Assembly: GCA_014904845.1 (NCBI GenBank)
Contig: MU119309.1
Coordinates: 24,476 to 88,475 of the forward strand
DNA from: Acephala macrosclerotiorum
Taxonomy: Eukaryota > Ascomycota > Leotiomycetes > Helotiales > Mollisiaceae
Direction: 5' to 3'
DNA length: 64,000 bases
Positions within the stretch are counted from its first letter, which is position 1, and each line of letters begins with the position of its first letter. Of the stretch, positions 35,418 to 49,126 are shown piece after piece. The notes under the pieces were generated by a model that was given only the letters and a program-made list of their open reading frames with translations, was not told the origin of the DNA and made no database searches. A program made the position numbers and the translations under genes.

Positions 35418-36876
35418 ATTTTTGTTGGTGTGATGATTTGAGTTGGAATAGCAGTGGTTGCATGACTTGTCTTCGAGGTAGATCTTCTGTTGCGCGGTTG
35501 GAGGTAGAGATTGAGAATTGGATTGCTTTGATTCGAATTGGAAACATATTTATGTAAGAATAGACATTGACTGCAATAGTAACAGAGTTGACTTTTTGCA
35601 TCTCGTTTGATGGGTGCTTGCAGTGGATGTGGGTAGCGAGCAGTTGGGAACAGAACTGAACTCGGTCGAGAGTAGCCATGTGCAAAAGCCGCAAAACTGT
35701 GCAGAATTTGATCAAAAAGAAGTACTATTTTAGTACCGTTGACTGGTAGCAGGAAATGCACGAAGAATGACAGGCAGAGACGCCAGGAGATAGACGTAGA
35801 TGTTGGTGTGTAAAATCTTGGACTCGGGGACTGTACTCTCCAGATCAACTGAAAATATGGAATAGAAGACTATTGGCACCCGGACGATGAATAAGACGTG
35901 ACAAGAGTACTGGTAAGATTCGGGCCGCCGATTACTCAATCGGACCAACTGCAGCGGTGATGACATTCTCGGAGAGGTCTGCAGCGCGCCTTGATGGGTC
36001 CAGCACTAAGGTTAGCTCCAAGCGAGACCTGACCGCTCTAAAGCAACCTCTCCCCAAAAAATTCTTCCAAGATAGACACTACATCTCCTCTCAACACCAA
36101 CATCAAGCCAGCAACGCCCGCATTATCAGCATGCACGCCCGAACCATGCATCCGGGCCAAAACATCTGATGTATCTGAAATCTCGAGGGCGTCGTGTTTT
36201 AATATCTCACTGCATTGCGAAGCCGCCCATGCCCCCACACCTTGGCCTCCACCAAACCCAAGATCTGTCGGAGTTTAAAGACATCGGACGATGTGCCCAT
36301 CTAAGCAGCGATTTCCCTCGCCCCAAGCCAGCCAAGCCCAAACGGGCCCTGGGACCGCCATCAACCTTTTCCTCTGATATCAGCGTCATTATTGCAGCAG
36401 AACAGGATATCCGGGTATCGGTGTGCAGTTTTTTCAGAGCGTCAGAGGGGGGTCCATGTGGGAGCTTCTACTGTGTCACCCCAGATTCCCTCCTACGGTT
36501 TATCCAGCATGTTGGGACTAGCTGGGACGAATTACAGCGTAGGCACAGCAGCTCAGCAAACTTTCGGGAAGCGTGCGGGAGTGTTTAGTGGATGCTCGAT
36601 GTTCCCGCCCCCTGTTGTGCACCCCGAAATCCTGGCTCTGTGGCGCGCTGGCCCCTTACCGCACCTTCTGATAGGCATATGTGCTGGCTAGCGCTGCTAA
36701 TAAAGGAATGATTCGTCCCAGTGACTTGGTCCGCGGCTTCCGACTACCTGGTTGCTAAAGATCTGGGGACAAATCCTTCGCACGCTTTTTTTGCTGGAGG
36801 ATTTTGTCATCGCGCACATCGACAACTTCACTTCTCCCTACTACGGCGGATACTGTACAGTGCAGCAGCGAGACTT
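35418..36876. other. Intergenic region
   Basis: Minus-strand frames at 35192-35848 overlap the previous gene antisense and are not credible. Frames between 35957 and 36691 show no domain. The region probably holds the 3' UTR of the previous gene and the promoter of the methyltransferase. Confidence 0.45.
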
Positions 36877-38642
36877 ATGGCTGGGAACGAAGACGGTGCT
36901 ATTGAGCCGGTGAGCCACGGGACTTCAGCGGAACATGAACACGACGGGCTGACATGTTGAAAGCGGGGTGGTGGTTCGTCGCAGTCGTCGGATTTTGAGC
37001 TGTATGTTTCAGCGTCTCAGCGTTACATCGTGATTTTACGTCAACGGTGGCGTTTGCTGACAGTAGGGGGAACAGGGACGATACATACTCGGTAGAGTCC
37101 AGTGTAACGCGATATCGCATCGAAAATGGACGACGGTACCATGCCTACAAGGACGGCATTTACTGGTAGTCTTGTGTCTCATGTAGGATGAGGCGGTTTG
37201 CTGATGACCGTCGCACAGGGCGCCAAACGACGATAGACAAAATGAAAGTCTAGATATCAGGTAAGGAGTGCTCAATGTTGAGATATTCCTCGTCGACAGT
37301 CGACTGACTCGTATTTCCAGTCATCACAAATACCTACTTATACTTGAAGGAAAATTGACTGCTGCACCGATAGAAAAGAATATCGAGGTAAGTGATTTCT
37401 CACTCCCGAATACAGTTCATAGGTACTGACCAACTCTCAGAGATGTCTCGACGTTGGCACCGGAACCGGCATTTGGGCAATCGACTTCGCTGATGAACAT
37501 CCTAAAACGACTGTCATCGGAACAGACTTATCTCCTATACAACCGGACTCTGTGTATGTGGACGATGGAGTAGTGCTTATGTCCTCCCAGCTGATGGAAG
37601 ATAGGCCTCCAAATTGCAGATTTGAGGTTGACGACTGTCGAGATACTTGGCCATATCCCCCAACCTACTTCGACTACGTACACATTCGAGCTTTATTAGG
37701 GTCGATAGATTCATGGGACGATCTGTATGCGCAAGTATATAAGTGTGTTGACCTTATTCTGAGCGAAAGGTGATGTGAGAGTACTGTACTGATGGAGGTA
37801 GACACTTGAAGCCTGGCGGCTACATTGAACACATCGAAGGTTCGATATGGGTATGTCTCTTATCCTCGTAGTGTAGATTCCTCTGCTAAGCGGGGACCGA
37901 CATCATATCCTACCAGACTCATCTCGTGTGTCCAAGAGAGAGGACATGGATTGAGCTTTGTTTCGGGAGAAAGGTTGATCCAAGTATGCTGACAAGACGA
38001 CAGATCAAATCTGACGATGAGACTCTTGCACCAGACAGTCCAATTGTGAGATTTTGTAAAGTGAGTCTGATTTTCCCATTCTTCGATATTCCAAACGCTC
38101 AATAGATAGACTTCAGCTGATCACTGATCGTTGAACAGTTATACGAAGACGCAGGACGAGTCACAGGACAAACTTTCCAAGTAGCAGAGATCATAAGAGA
38201 AAATCTAGAAAGAGCGGGATTCGTGAACGTCGTCGAAAAAGTAATCAAGACACCTATAGGAGGATGGCCGGCAGATCCAAGATTGCGAGAATTAGGACAG
38301 TGGACGTTATTGGGGTTCCTGTCGGGGCTCGAAGGGTATGCGCTGGCGACGTTGACTAGAGCCCTGAAATGTAAGTCGAACTCTGAAACTCGAAATTTTT
38401 CGACAGTCCTAAATCCTGAAACTTCATACTGATAAAGGGAATCCATCACGTAGGGTCGCTGAGCGAAGTTCACGTTTTCCTGTGCGTATCACGTTTCGAA
38501 GAACCCCGATTCCCATAATCCCATAGAACACAGAAAACTTCTGACAATTGCGTACAGGGCACAAGTAAGACGGGCGATCAGGGACCGATATCTACATTCA
38601 TATCACGAGGTGCGAGTTGTCTACGCCCAGAAGCCAGAATAA
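36877..38642 (+). CDS. LaeA-like SAM-dependent methyltransferase
   Basis: A heavily split gene. Well supported exons are 37021-37165, 37219-37260, 37321-37387, 37441-37553, 37605-37742, 37802-37850, 38004-38060, 38139-38370, 38454-38481 and 38558-38642. All junctions are in phase. A first exon at 36877-36955 (MAGNEDGAIEP...) makes a total of 344 residues, the family's usual size, but its donor is weak. Diagnostic segments are YRIENGRRYHAYKDGIYWAPND, HHKYLLILEGKL, the SAM-binding LDVGTGTGIWAIDFADEHP, and GTDLSPIQP. FDYVHIRALLGSI, HLKPGGYIE and the C-terminal YHEVRVVYAQKPE complete the set. Such enzymes methylate small molecules or regulate secondary metabolism in fungi. No biosynthetic backbone gene lies nearby, although an MFS transporter and a dioxygenase follow within 8 kb. 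No stop or frameshift is seen. Confidence 0.82.
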
Positions 38643-40286
38643 GTAGCATGAATGTCCGCAGCAGCAATGACGAGTATCTCCTCGCCAGCATGGCTGTTCT
38701 TGGTCCTTTATAGACGGCGGTCTTGTCCTATGATATCACATTGGGCGAAATCCTTGAATCTCGTCGCCGCAGCAAAGTGTTCTCACCAAAGTTGCATGTA
38801 CCGCAACAAATAAATTGCGTTTGCCAAAAAGTGGTTCGTTGATGTTTCGAGACGATAGTGGTGGGGCTCTGAACAGCAGGCGCCTCCTGTCTCTCCCTAC
38901 AGATATTCCCCTATCGACGGCTCGCCCCGCAAATAGTGTCAAGACCGCTCCGGAACCTGGATTTCAGCGCTCCCTATTCGTTCCAACAGAATCGCAGTTC
39001 TTTTTTGAGCTATTTTCAATGTGGATGCCAGACTGTCAGAGCCACATGGCGCGAATAGTTGCTGTCGTTAGTAGGCGTTTCTTCTACTACAAACCCTGAA
39101 GCGAGTGGAAGTGCCTGTAAGAGCCTGTGCGGTCCCTGTCGTTTGGGATTTCGCGCATGTTTTTAGCACGCATTGAAATGTCAAACAGGCACATCCCTCA
39201 CCACCGTCCAAACAAACAGCCACAACCTTACCGCCAAGAGAATCAGATATCTAAACGCCTCTCTTCAGACGGATTAATATCCGTGGTGAAGGCTCGAGAT
39301 TCGTCACCACCTGCTCTTCGAGCGTAGGCGAAAAGCGACGAATTGCGTGGATCGACAGAACTCAAACTCGCATTGTGTAATCACCATCACATCAGTAGCA
39401 GTAAGATTGCTTCACTATCACTCAGAGCCTTTCCTGCCATCGGATGCGATGAGGCGTTCACCATCTTTGGCAAGTCTACACTAGCAAGACATTGACGACA
39501 CTATTACAAACAACTTCTCTGCCCCTTCTCTGCACCGTGCACTGGTAGATCCACCACTCGGGGATTTTAACTTTTCCTGCTAGCTATGGTATATCCCTGT
39601 ATGGTGCAGGCAATTGTTTGGACGACAAAGTCTTTTTGTCTGTTCTCTGGTTGGCTCTCTCGACGACGACATCTGGATCCCTCTCCTAGAGTTGCTGCCA
39701 AGCAGCAACTTCGGAGTTGAGGACGAGTTCAATTGAATTATGGATACGCGGCACGCTATCGTCTCAACACACCTGCGTATGCAGAAAGTACATCACAATC
39801 TGGGCCCTGGGACGTGGAACCCCTCTCCACTGGTACTCAACTTGATCCAATCAGAAGTCTGAGCTTGAAGCTGGGTCTTTTGAGTGTGCCCTACAGGACG
39901 GGACGGTGGTTCCTGTGGATCTACCGTTACCCAGCTGGTTTTTCTATTTCCACTTTTCATATCTGGTTAAGTACGCTGTGGGCTGGCGAACATGGAGAAG
40001 ATTCCTCACGCCATTGTTCACGATTTCGTATCTTTACCTTCACTTCTTACGCTGTCGTTCCTTTGTTCTTTCCCTTGTCAATATACTCGTCTCTTTGCGG
40101 TCCTTCGCTGGCGAGTCCGTGTTAGACTTCGATTCTTCAACATAACCTTTATTGTCCATTTCATACGAGGGATGAGTTGGTGCTTTGGAGTTCTATATAC
40201 ACGCGAATTTATTTGATTCGAAAGAGGAAAGGAGACTAGAAGTGGTTGGGGCTTTTGAGACAATTTGGTCTCTTATACGATAAATC
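38643..40286. other. Intergenic region
   Basis: About 1.6 kb. Plus-strand frames at 38815-39099 and 39733-40125 have no recognisable domain. The latter lies just before the transporter and is probably promoter or leader sequence. Confidence 0.45.
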
Positions 40287-42051
40287 ATGCCGTCTTGGGG
40301 TATCATTCAAGATCCCAAGTATCCTACAGTATGTGTCCTGGTTTCGAGACTTGGCAATATGCTAACAGTTCACAGCCTCCAGGAACCGTCAACCTCAATG
40401 AAAAGGTCGATGCATGTAAGCTGATATTGGCACTACTTCCCGAAAACACATGACTTACACCTACATAGCCAAGCTTGAGGATTGGGAATATGAGGAGCCA
40501 AAGAAGATTGGAGACATTGTTCTCAATCCACAACCTACAGACAGTCCCAATGATCCCCTAAATTGGTGAGTTTGCCCGCATACCGCATCTGGCAAGAACC
40601 TAACTATCTCAGGTCAACAACCACCAAATTGGCTATTCTTCTCATTCTTTCATTAACAGCAGGTGTTACTGTCTCGTACGCATACCTGAATTCCCCCGCA
40701 CCTCCTCTCTAACCAAGTCAGACTCGGTCCTATGATCACAACAGGTCTCGAAGACATCGCCAAAGCATTCAATGTCACAACCGATCAAGTCTCCTTCAAC
40801 ATCGTTGGTCTCCTCCAACTCACCACCGGCTCCGGTACATTCTTCACAGCTGCCGCAGCAGCAGTATGGGGCAAACGTCCCGTCTTCATAATCTCCGCCA
40901 TCTTCCTCCTCGGCACCAACGCATGGGGCTTCTTTGCTGGAAGCTTTCTGTCCCTCACAATCATGAGAGTGATCCAAGGTTTCGCTGCCGCTCCCCTCGA
41001 AACCCTCATCTCCGCCACCGTCTCCGAAATCTTCTTCGTCCACGAGAAAGGAAAGATGTTATCCATCTGGAACTTATTCGTCATGGGAGGTGTCAAGTTG
41101 GGACAACTGATCGCAGGATTCATCATCCAAAACCTCGGCTTTAAATTCACCTTCGGAATCTGCGCCGCTATCTACGCCCTCATCCTTCCCCTGATGTATT
41201 TCTTCGTCCCCGAAACCGTCTACTTCGCTCCCGCAGAACCAGAAACGGAAGTCATCTTCGACAAATCCTCCCTCCGCGTCTACGAAATCGTCCTCCCCGA
41301 ACCCAAGAAATCCTATTCCGATCGTCTGAAAATATTCCAAGGCCGCATCTCGCACGCCTCGTTCTGGAGAACGGCTTTCAAGCCCCTCCCACTCATCACC
41401 TTCCCTGCCGTTATCTACGCCGCTTTCACATATTCAGTATATGCAGCTGGTCTAACCCTCATCGCCCTCCTCCAAGACACAATATTCTCCGCCGCCCCCT
41501 ACAAACTCAACAGTTCCGACATCGGCCTCACCAACCTCCCCCTCTTCGGCGTCGGTATAATCGGCACCCTCGTCTCAGGGTACTGTGCCGATTTCGTCGT
41601 CCAATTCATGACCCGCCACAACAATGGTGTCTACGAGCCCGAGTTCCGCCTCGTCCTCATGATCGTCGCCGCTTCTCTCTCCACCGTGGCTTATATCGGC
41701 TTCGGATATTCGGTTGCGGCAGGGGCGACGATTTATATCCCGATAGCGTTTCTTGGGGTACAGACGATGGCGGTTCCGTTTGCGACGAGTAGTATGTTTA
41801 CGTATGTTATGGACTGTCATCCGGGACATGCGGCGCAGGCGTTTGTCACGATGAATTTTATTAAGGCGTTGTTGAGTTTGGTGATGAGTAATTTCGTGAA
41901 CGGATTTTTTGAAAGTTCGGGGGCGAAGGTTGTGTTCACGGTCGTTGCTATTGCGAATCTTGCAGTGTCAGCGGTGTCATTACCTATGTACTTTTTCGGA
42001 AAGAGATTGAGGAGTAAGATTGCGAGGTCGAGTTTCCATCAGAAGATCTAG
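40287..42051 (+). CDS. MFS transporter
   Basis: Five exons (40287-40328, 40376-40415, 40469-40565, 40613-40675, 40722-42051) give 523 residues, all junctions in phase. The N-terminal tail (MPSWGIIQDPKYPTPPG...) carries the motif NPQPTDSPNDPLNW that precedes TM1 in many fungal drug:H+ antiporter-type carriers. About twelve hydrophobic helices follow, including KLAILLILSLTAGVTVS and GTFFTAAAAAVWGKRPVFI. The latter carries the G-x4-x-GKRP loop 2-3 motif. A cytoplasmic loop after TM6 (residues about 225-290) contains EIVLPEPKKSYSDRLKIF. The protein should sit in the plasma membrane as an efflux or uptake carrier. The substrate is unknown. Codon use is strongly C-ending in the first two thirds of the last exon and changes after about 41690. 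Confidence 0.88.
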
Positions 42052-43883
42052 ATGGCAGGAATGGAAGGCCAGGGGGGAAGCCGAAGGAAAGAGAAAATGG
42101 AAGAGGAAAAGCAGGTCTTACGATATTCAACGACCCTGGCGCTAGGATCTTTACATCATAGACAGGATTGGAAAGGATTGGAGGAAAGGAAAAGCAGGGA
42201 ACGGAAGGGGGGTTTTTCAGGTACATATTTTCTTGAGTTTGATACTTGTACTATAGTTCGATATTTTCGCGTTTTTGTGTTTGGAAAGCCAGTCTTGGAT
42301 CAGTGGTTCAAGATTTGGTAGGCGTACCTATATGTCTAGAAAAGAAATGCGATCCACTCGTTCTCGCATATTGTGTTGTCTACCAAAATCTGTATGATAT
42401 AATGATGCCTAATTGATTCATATGAATCGGATTCACCTGTGATAAATTGTGTCTTGAGACTTTTGGATAGTTGAGGAGCCGGCGTTGATTGGCGTTGCAA
42501 AATATGAGTTTGGGGTTGAGTTCATTCTAGGTGCTTGGTAAAACTCTCCTGAAAGCTAGATATTGGTAATCACGATCATAACTTCATTTGTTCTCACGAA
42601 TCTGTCTATTCTTCTTGTCCGATCTCATCTGATGTCGTGCATTCCGCTACTAATTATATCGAGCGACATTTCTTGTCGTCTGATGTTGGCATCGAAGATC
42701 TCCCCTCGGCGTGTAACTCATTCTGTTCTCGCCACTCGCTACCAAACTTCAAAATATTAGCGTGAAGATCTGGATCTCAGTGTTCGACCCTTGTCTTACT
42801 TTTTTGACCGAAGTTTGGGTAGCTGGCGGCATGACGATGTGCAAGCACATCCGCCAGGTGCATCGTCATGCTTTCGTGTAAACCTCCTCTAATTTCGACG
42901 TCCGTTTCTCATGCGTGAAAAGCGTCACTCGGTTCGGAGCTCCTATACTGTATTTGTTTATCGTACGATAATAATGTTTTTTCTTTCCAAGAATAACTGG
43001 TGAGGTTTGGTAGGTGGACGAGAGGAAGCAAGGTGGACAAGTTATGCGACGAGAGATGTTGGACTTGGCGATGTTTGATGCGCGATGGGCTTACGCGTGT
43101 TCATCCCCGCTCTGTTTCGCAAGGGAACAAATGAAGGTTTGAAGAGATTTGTGGCATGCAAACTTTCTTTTCTTTTGATATCTGTTTCTTGGGGTCCAAT
43201 ATACGTTTCTTGTAGCTACTTTATACTTTATGTGAGAGTTTGAGTGAGTCGTGAGACTTGGTGGGTTGGGAGGAGGAATCTTGGAACGGGAGTGGAGAGA
43301 TGGCGAGAGGATGTCTCAAGGGATGATGGGTTTTCTCGGGCCATCGTTCTTCCTGAGTGCGATATCTCTCGTATATTTTCAATTCATATCTTTTTTCGAG
43401 TTGTCGATTTCAAGTTTTGTTTGTCTTTCGATATTGTCTAGGTGAAGCGAGGACTCCATCTCGCATCGAAGATGGAGATATAAGAGAGTGTCTCAGTTGA
43501 GATTTTTCGATCCCTCCTCTTTCTTTCGAGTTTCCTGCCCGAGCTCCTCTTCTATTATCTCACTGTGGGGGAAATACCCAAGCCCAAATGAGGAAGTATC
43601 TGTTCCTGAAGAGAAGTCATCGTTGGAATCAAGCGAGGAGTTTAGTGCACGTGACTCTCCCTCCTTTTCAAGAGTGGGATGGATCGCTAACGGGAGACGG
43701 CTTTCGGCACGACTGCAAGCACATCCCGCTGATAAAGCATCCCAAGATACAAGGACTTCAGAGTGGGAGATGAGAGACATCATCTTCAAGGTCCTCAAGG
43801 GAACCTTCAGATAAAATTTCTCGTTATGCTCAAAGTGTGAATTTTCCCTCTCCCTCTTATTTTGGATCCCTCCAAATTTCAAA
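42052..43883. other. Long intergenic region
   Basis: About 1.8 kb separates the transporter from the next plus-strand gene. An imperfect inverted pair around 42830-42880 (GGCGGCATGACGATG / CATCGTCATGC) could form a hairpin. Frames at 43244-43441 and 43488-43814 are unrecognised and probably leader sequence or chance. Confidence 0.45.
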
Positions 43884-45083
43884 ATGGCGCCCTCGGCCCT
43901 TCTCCCAGACCCAGAGCCCGAGTATGTCATTGTCCACGCTGGCAAAGGAACCATCAAGAGGGAGATTCTGAAAGGAGATAAGAAGAAGCCAACATTCGAA
44001 ACGATCACTCAAGTCGACTTCTCCAAAATGAACAGTTCGTCTTTTGAAGATAGGAAAGCTATTGCCAAGGAGATTGGAGCAGTGTTTCGGGACTCGGGAT
44101 TCTTGTATGCTGCTAATCATGGGATTAGTGAGGTGCTACAGGAGCAGGTTTATGGGGTGATCAAGGAGTTCTTTGGGTTGCCGCTGGAGGAGAAGATGAA
44201 GGTGTGCGAAGAAAAAGTAAGGGAGGATGAGTTCTTGCTGATGGAATGGGAACAGATCCATGTGAATAGGTCCGACACAATTAAAGGCTACGAAGCACTC
44301 TTAGAAACGAAACTCGATGCTTCAACCCGAGGAGGTACAATTACCTTTCCCAATTCACGTCTCTCACTAACAAGTTCAATAGACCTTAAAGAAGCCTTCG
44401 CAATAGGCGACGATCCCAACGACCCAGAACAAAACCCCCCACCAAACCTCGACCGTTCACCCTACCCAGCAAGAGGCAACCAATGGCCTTCATCTCCAGC
44501 AAACTTCCGCAAAATCATGTACAAATACCACACCACAATACTCTCCTTCAGCAAAACCCTCATGCGTCTCATTGCCCTCTCACTGGACTTAGACGAAAAG
44601 TATTTCGACCACATGTCCAACTTCCCGATGGGTGGTCTCCGAGCCCTGCACTACCCATCCCAAGAAACAACCTCAGATGTCGGAATCGGCGCTCACGCGG
44701 ATTATTCCTGGTTCACTCTCGTCAACCAACTCTCTTCCGTCCCAGCGCTCGAAGTGTTGAACCACAACGGAGCATGGGTTTCTGCTCCTCCTCTCAAAGG
44801 AACTTTGGTTGTGAATGTTGGGGATTTTTTGGAGATGGCGACGGGAGGGAAGTATGTTAGTACCGTACACAGGGTAGTGAATAAGAGTGGAGAGGAACGG
44901 TATAGTTTGGCGTGGTTCTTTAGTCCGAGTATGGATGTGACGATTGAGACGTTACCGGGATGTGAGAAAGAGGGAGATGAGGGAATCAAGGTTAATGCGG
45001 GGGAGTGGCAGAGGGAGAGATTGCTTAGGGCGAGGTATAAGCATCCAAGCAGCATTGCGGCGAGAGCGAGGGGTGAGCTGTAA
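43884..45083 (+). CDS. Isopenicillin-N-synthase-like 2OG-Fe(II) dioxygenase
   Basis: The frame from 43884 to 45083 has no stop, but homology suggests two tiny introns. One of 39 nt follows EEK at about 44216-44254, and one of 48 nt lies at 44335-44382 (GTACAA...AATAG). Both are multiples of three, so splicing leaves the frame unchanged. The product would be about 370 residues. Core motifs are FRDSGFLYAANHGIS in the N-terminal domain and GYEALLETKLD. IGAHADYSWFTLV supplies the His-x-Asp iron ligands, and VSTVHRVVNKSGEERYSLAWFF supplies the distal His and the Arg-x-Ser that binds 2-oxoglutarate. These enzymes oxidise small molecules in secondary metabolism or detoxification. The substrate is unknown. 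No lesion is visible. Confidence 0.85.
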   Translation: MAPSALLPDPEPEYVIVHAGKGTIKREILKGDKKKPTFETITQVDFSKMNSSSFEDRKAIAKEIGAVFRDSGFLYAANHGISEVLQEQVYGVIKEFFGLPLEEKMKVCEEKVREDEFLLMEWEQIHVNRSDTIKGYEALLETKLDASTRGGTITFPNSRLSLTSSIDLKEAFAIGDDPNDPEQNPPPNLDRSPYPARGNQWPSSPANFRKIMYKYHTTILSFSKTLMRLIALSLDLDEKYFDHMSNFPMGGLRALHYPSQETTSDVGIGAHADYSWFTLVNQLSSVPALEVLNHNGAWVSAPPLKGTLVVNVGDFLEMATGGKYVSTVHRVVNKSGEERYSLAWFFSPSMDVTIETLPGCEKEGDEGIKVNAGEWQRERLLRARYKHPSSIAARARGEL

Positions 45084-45446
45084 TGATTAGATAGCCTCGG
45101 GCGGGGAGATGAGGCTGGGATACGATGTTGGTAGGATAATGCTGAGTGACTTCGGATGCTGCTGGTGCTGTGCCACAAAGTATATCGAAAAGCACCCTAG
45201 ATCTGCCATCTGGTCTGCAACATTCAGCAAGATCAGCCAGAAGCGGTATATGTGAAATGAACCCTGGCAACGTCTCAAACCAAAAGCTAGAGATGTGGAT
45301 GTAGATGGAACAATCTTTGATTATGTACCCTTATGATCCTCCGACGCCCATAAAATGCTATGCTGCGCTACAGAAACCCAACGCCATATAGTCAATCAAA
45401 ACCTACTCCAGTCAGCAATTGTCACTTGTCCAGGTCAGAACAGGGC
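45084..45446. other. Convergent 3' intergenic region
   Basis: The region separates the 3' ends of the convergent dioxygenase and AP-2 mu genes. A possible terminal intron of the mu gene (GTAAGC from about 45451 leftward) falls here. Otherwise nothing is seen. Confidence 0.4.
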
Positions 45447-46941
45447 TTACCGTATTTCGTAAGAACCAGCCCTAGTCATATACCTCACCCACTTCACCGA
45501 CGAATAATTACTTTTCTCAAACACCTTCAAATACCTCACCAACAAACCCGAACTCGTAAACATCAACAAGCTGAAATTGAGACTCAGCGGTGGTCTCGAC
45601 CATGCCTTTTGATTCGTCATGCTTGTCAATGTCGCTTCTGCGCTCAATACGAATTCATTCTGGCCCGTAAATCTGGGGATCTTCCACACGATGTTGTTCT
45701 CACTCGGCTCATACTTCGCTTTACCTTGTGTACAACGCTCTGTGATTCGTGCTGTGTTCAATGGAGTAGGTACTCGTACGATGACATTGGTCGCAAAAAG
45801 CTTGCTGCCGTAGTTCGCTCGAATGGCTATACTGTATTCCACCTTCGTCTTGCCGATTTCGTTGACAATGGCATGGACTTTGAATGGCAGATTGACGTTC
45901 TCCGTAGCTCTGTATCGCATCAATTCGAACTCTCCATCTGGAGGGATGAACGAAATGATTCTGTCCGTATCGAATTTCCCCAGCTTGACGCATTGATGAA
46001 ACTGGCAGTCCTCTAGGGTGACGCTTCCGGCTGCTGCTTTCGTCGCTTTCGTGCCCATTCGGTTTCCAGACGGTAACGAGGATAAGCTGTCGCCGTCTAG
46101 CAGTAGTCGATCGTTGAGCCCAAATTTGCATTCTGGTGTTCCGGAAAGGTATGCGCGCATCACAATCTGCCCGTTGACATCCGCGCGCAGAACCGTACCT
46201 GTGGCAGACATAAGAAGGTTGACATCTTCGATGACATCCACGAATGCTTCGTTCTTGCGGTATTTGACGTCTGCTTTCCTCCATGACAGCGCGCCGGTAG
46301 CTTGCATAGTGATCTTCGCCGAGTCTTCCATTGTTCTTTCAGATTTGACGCCTTCGGTTGTGATGTACATCTTCAAGGTATCGGTTTCGGTATTTTGAGG
46401 GTATCCAAAGTCCAGAATCTCTGCGAGAAGGATCAGTAGCTATTCAACCCTTTTGCTGGTCTAGACATACCGTCCAAAAGCTCATAGACAAGCACAAAGT
46501 TATTCTTGACAGCCTCCTCGTCGAATTTCCCAAAGTAGCCCTTCCCCAAAGCAATTAACCTGTACAGGAACTCAAATACCAGCGCCGCATTGGCATTGCT
46601 CTTCGTAATCGCCACTAGGTAGATGTTCTCGTGCTTGACATGGCTGAAGGTTGTGCTTCCTAATGTGAGAATCGGACTCCGGACCTAGATTCTCGAGTCA
46701 ATATACCTCCTTCAGGACCAATATTTCGAGAAGAAACGTACTTGCGCATTGCTGATTACTTGAATCCTGAACACATCGGCAAGTCGGGGCCTGCAGTCGT
46801 TTCGAAATGCTCGAAAGATCAAGTTCTCGCCTTTCTATATTCATAGCATTAGAACTGTATACTCAACGAACCAAACCCCCAGTAGTCCTTCAGGGAGAAT
46901 CCATGACTTGCTTGGTTGAAGACCAGAATACCTGAGAGCAT
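45447..46941 (-). CDS. APM4: AP-2 complex subunit mu (clathrin adaptor)
   Basis: Exons 46912-46941, 46742-46834, 46471-46684 and 45447-46420 give 436 residues. The N-terminal longin-like domain begins MLSGILVFNQ, then KGENLIFRAFRNDCRPRLADVF and SPILTLGSTTFSHVKH. The mu homology domain includes KYRKNEAFVDVIEDVNLLMS, SLLLDGD-type CKFGLNDRLLL and SFIPPDGEFELMRYR. It ends KWVRYMTRAGSYEIR. The protein is the cargo-binding subunit of the endocytic AP-2 adaptor and works at the plasma membrane with clathrin. The first intron uses a GC donor (CAA|GCAAGT...ATATAG). The stop after EIR could instead be reached through one more short intron adding one or two residues, because GGTAAGC overlaps the last codon. 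No damage is visible. Confidence 0.92.
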
Positions 46942-47318
46942 CCTGATGGTATTTGATAGATGGAGGGCGGATAGAGTATGATGGTGTTGATGTGGGGGAG
47001 CTTTGAAATGTTCCCAGCGACAACGGCAATTGCCGAGAAGCGCCCGAAGCGCCGTGCTATGAGGCTTAAATCAGGGGTACAACCATAAATTTAAGCACGA
47101 TTACGATCAATTGATGTAGAGGTGCCCTCAAGGGTATTCTTCCAAGCTGAATTGCATCTGCATTGCAGAAGGTCCCTTCACATCGGTCAAAGTCTATTTG
47201 GATATCCGTTTCGAGGATTTGCTAGCTGTACAAACAAGGTATTGAACATAGACCTTAAAGAAAATGCATTAACGCTCCATGTGCAACTGTCCCATCATCT
47301 AATACACTGCGTCATCAT
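46942..47318. promoter_or_regulatory. AP-2 mu promoter and LSC1 3' flank
   Basis: About 380 bp upstream of the AP-2 mu start and downstream of the succinyl-CoA ligase stop, both on the minus strand. No TATA motif or other gene is evident. Confidence 0.4.
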
Positions 47319-48806
<1,488 letters not shown>

Positions 48807-49126
48807 CTTGCCGGAGACAATTGATGTCAAGGAAAAGAGAGGAAAAAGGATGAAGTTTTGATGTTTAGATGTTCAAGAAAGGATCCCAGACCAGCTTGCG
48901 CTTTTCGCGACAGTTCCCGCGAATCTCGGCAATCGGCAGAACTTAAGGCCGCAAATCCTTGCCAACTATTTTTGAGACTCACAAACCCCACCATCAACTC
49001 AAGAATAGCTGCAAGACTCGTTACACGAGAGTTTTGAGCGTCATACCGAATCTGACGGCCCCCTGGAGCTCATTCTACATGTCAATTCTGCTGCGAAACC
49101 CGTAACGACATCTTTGAACCTTCAAG
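48807..49126. promoter_or_regulatory. Bidirectional promoter of LSC1 and ELP3
   Basis: A 320-bp divergent spacer separates the two start codons. It contains no obvious TATA box, which is common for housekeeping genes. Both 5' leaders must lie within it. Confidence 0.5.

Noticed and set aside
35192..35848. 218-codon minus-strand frame
   Set aside because: It overlaps a well spliced plus-strand gene antisense and its translation is low-complexity without motifs.
40666..41355. Acidic minus-strand frames opposite the transporter
   Set aside because: They are reverse-complement shadows of the C-rich codons of the MFS gene.
45360..46398. Plus-strand frames across the AP-2 mu gene
   Set aside because: They are antisense to a confidently spliced conserved gene.
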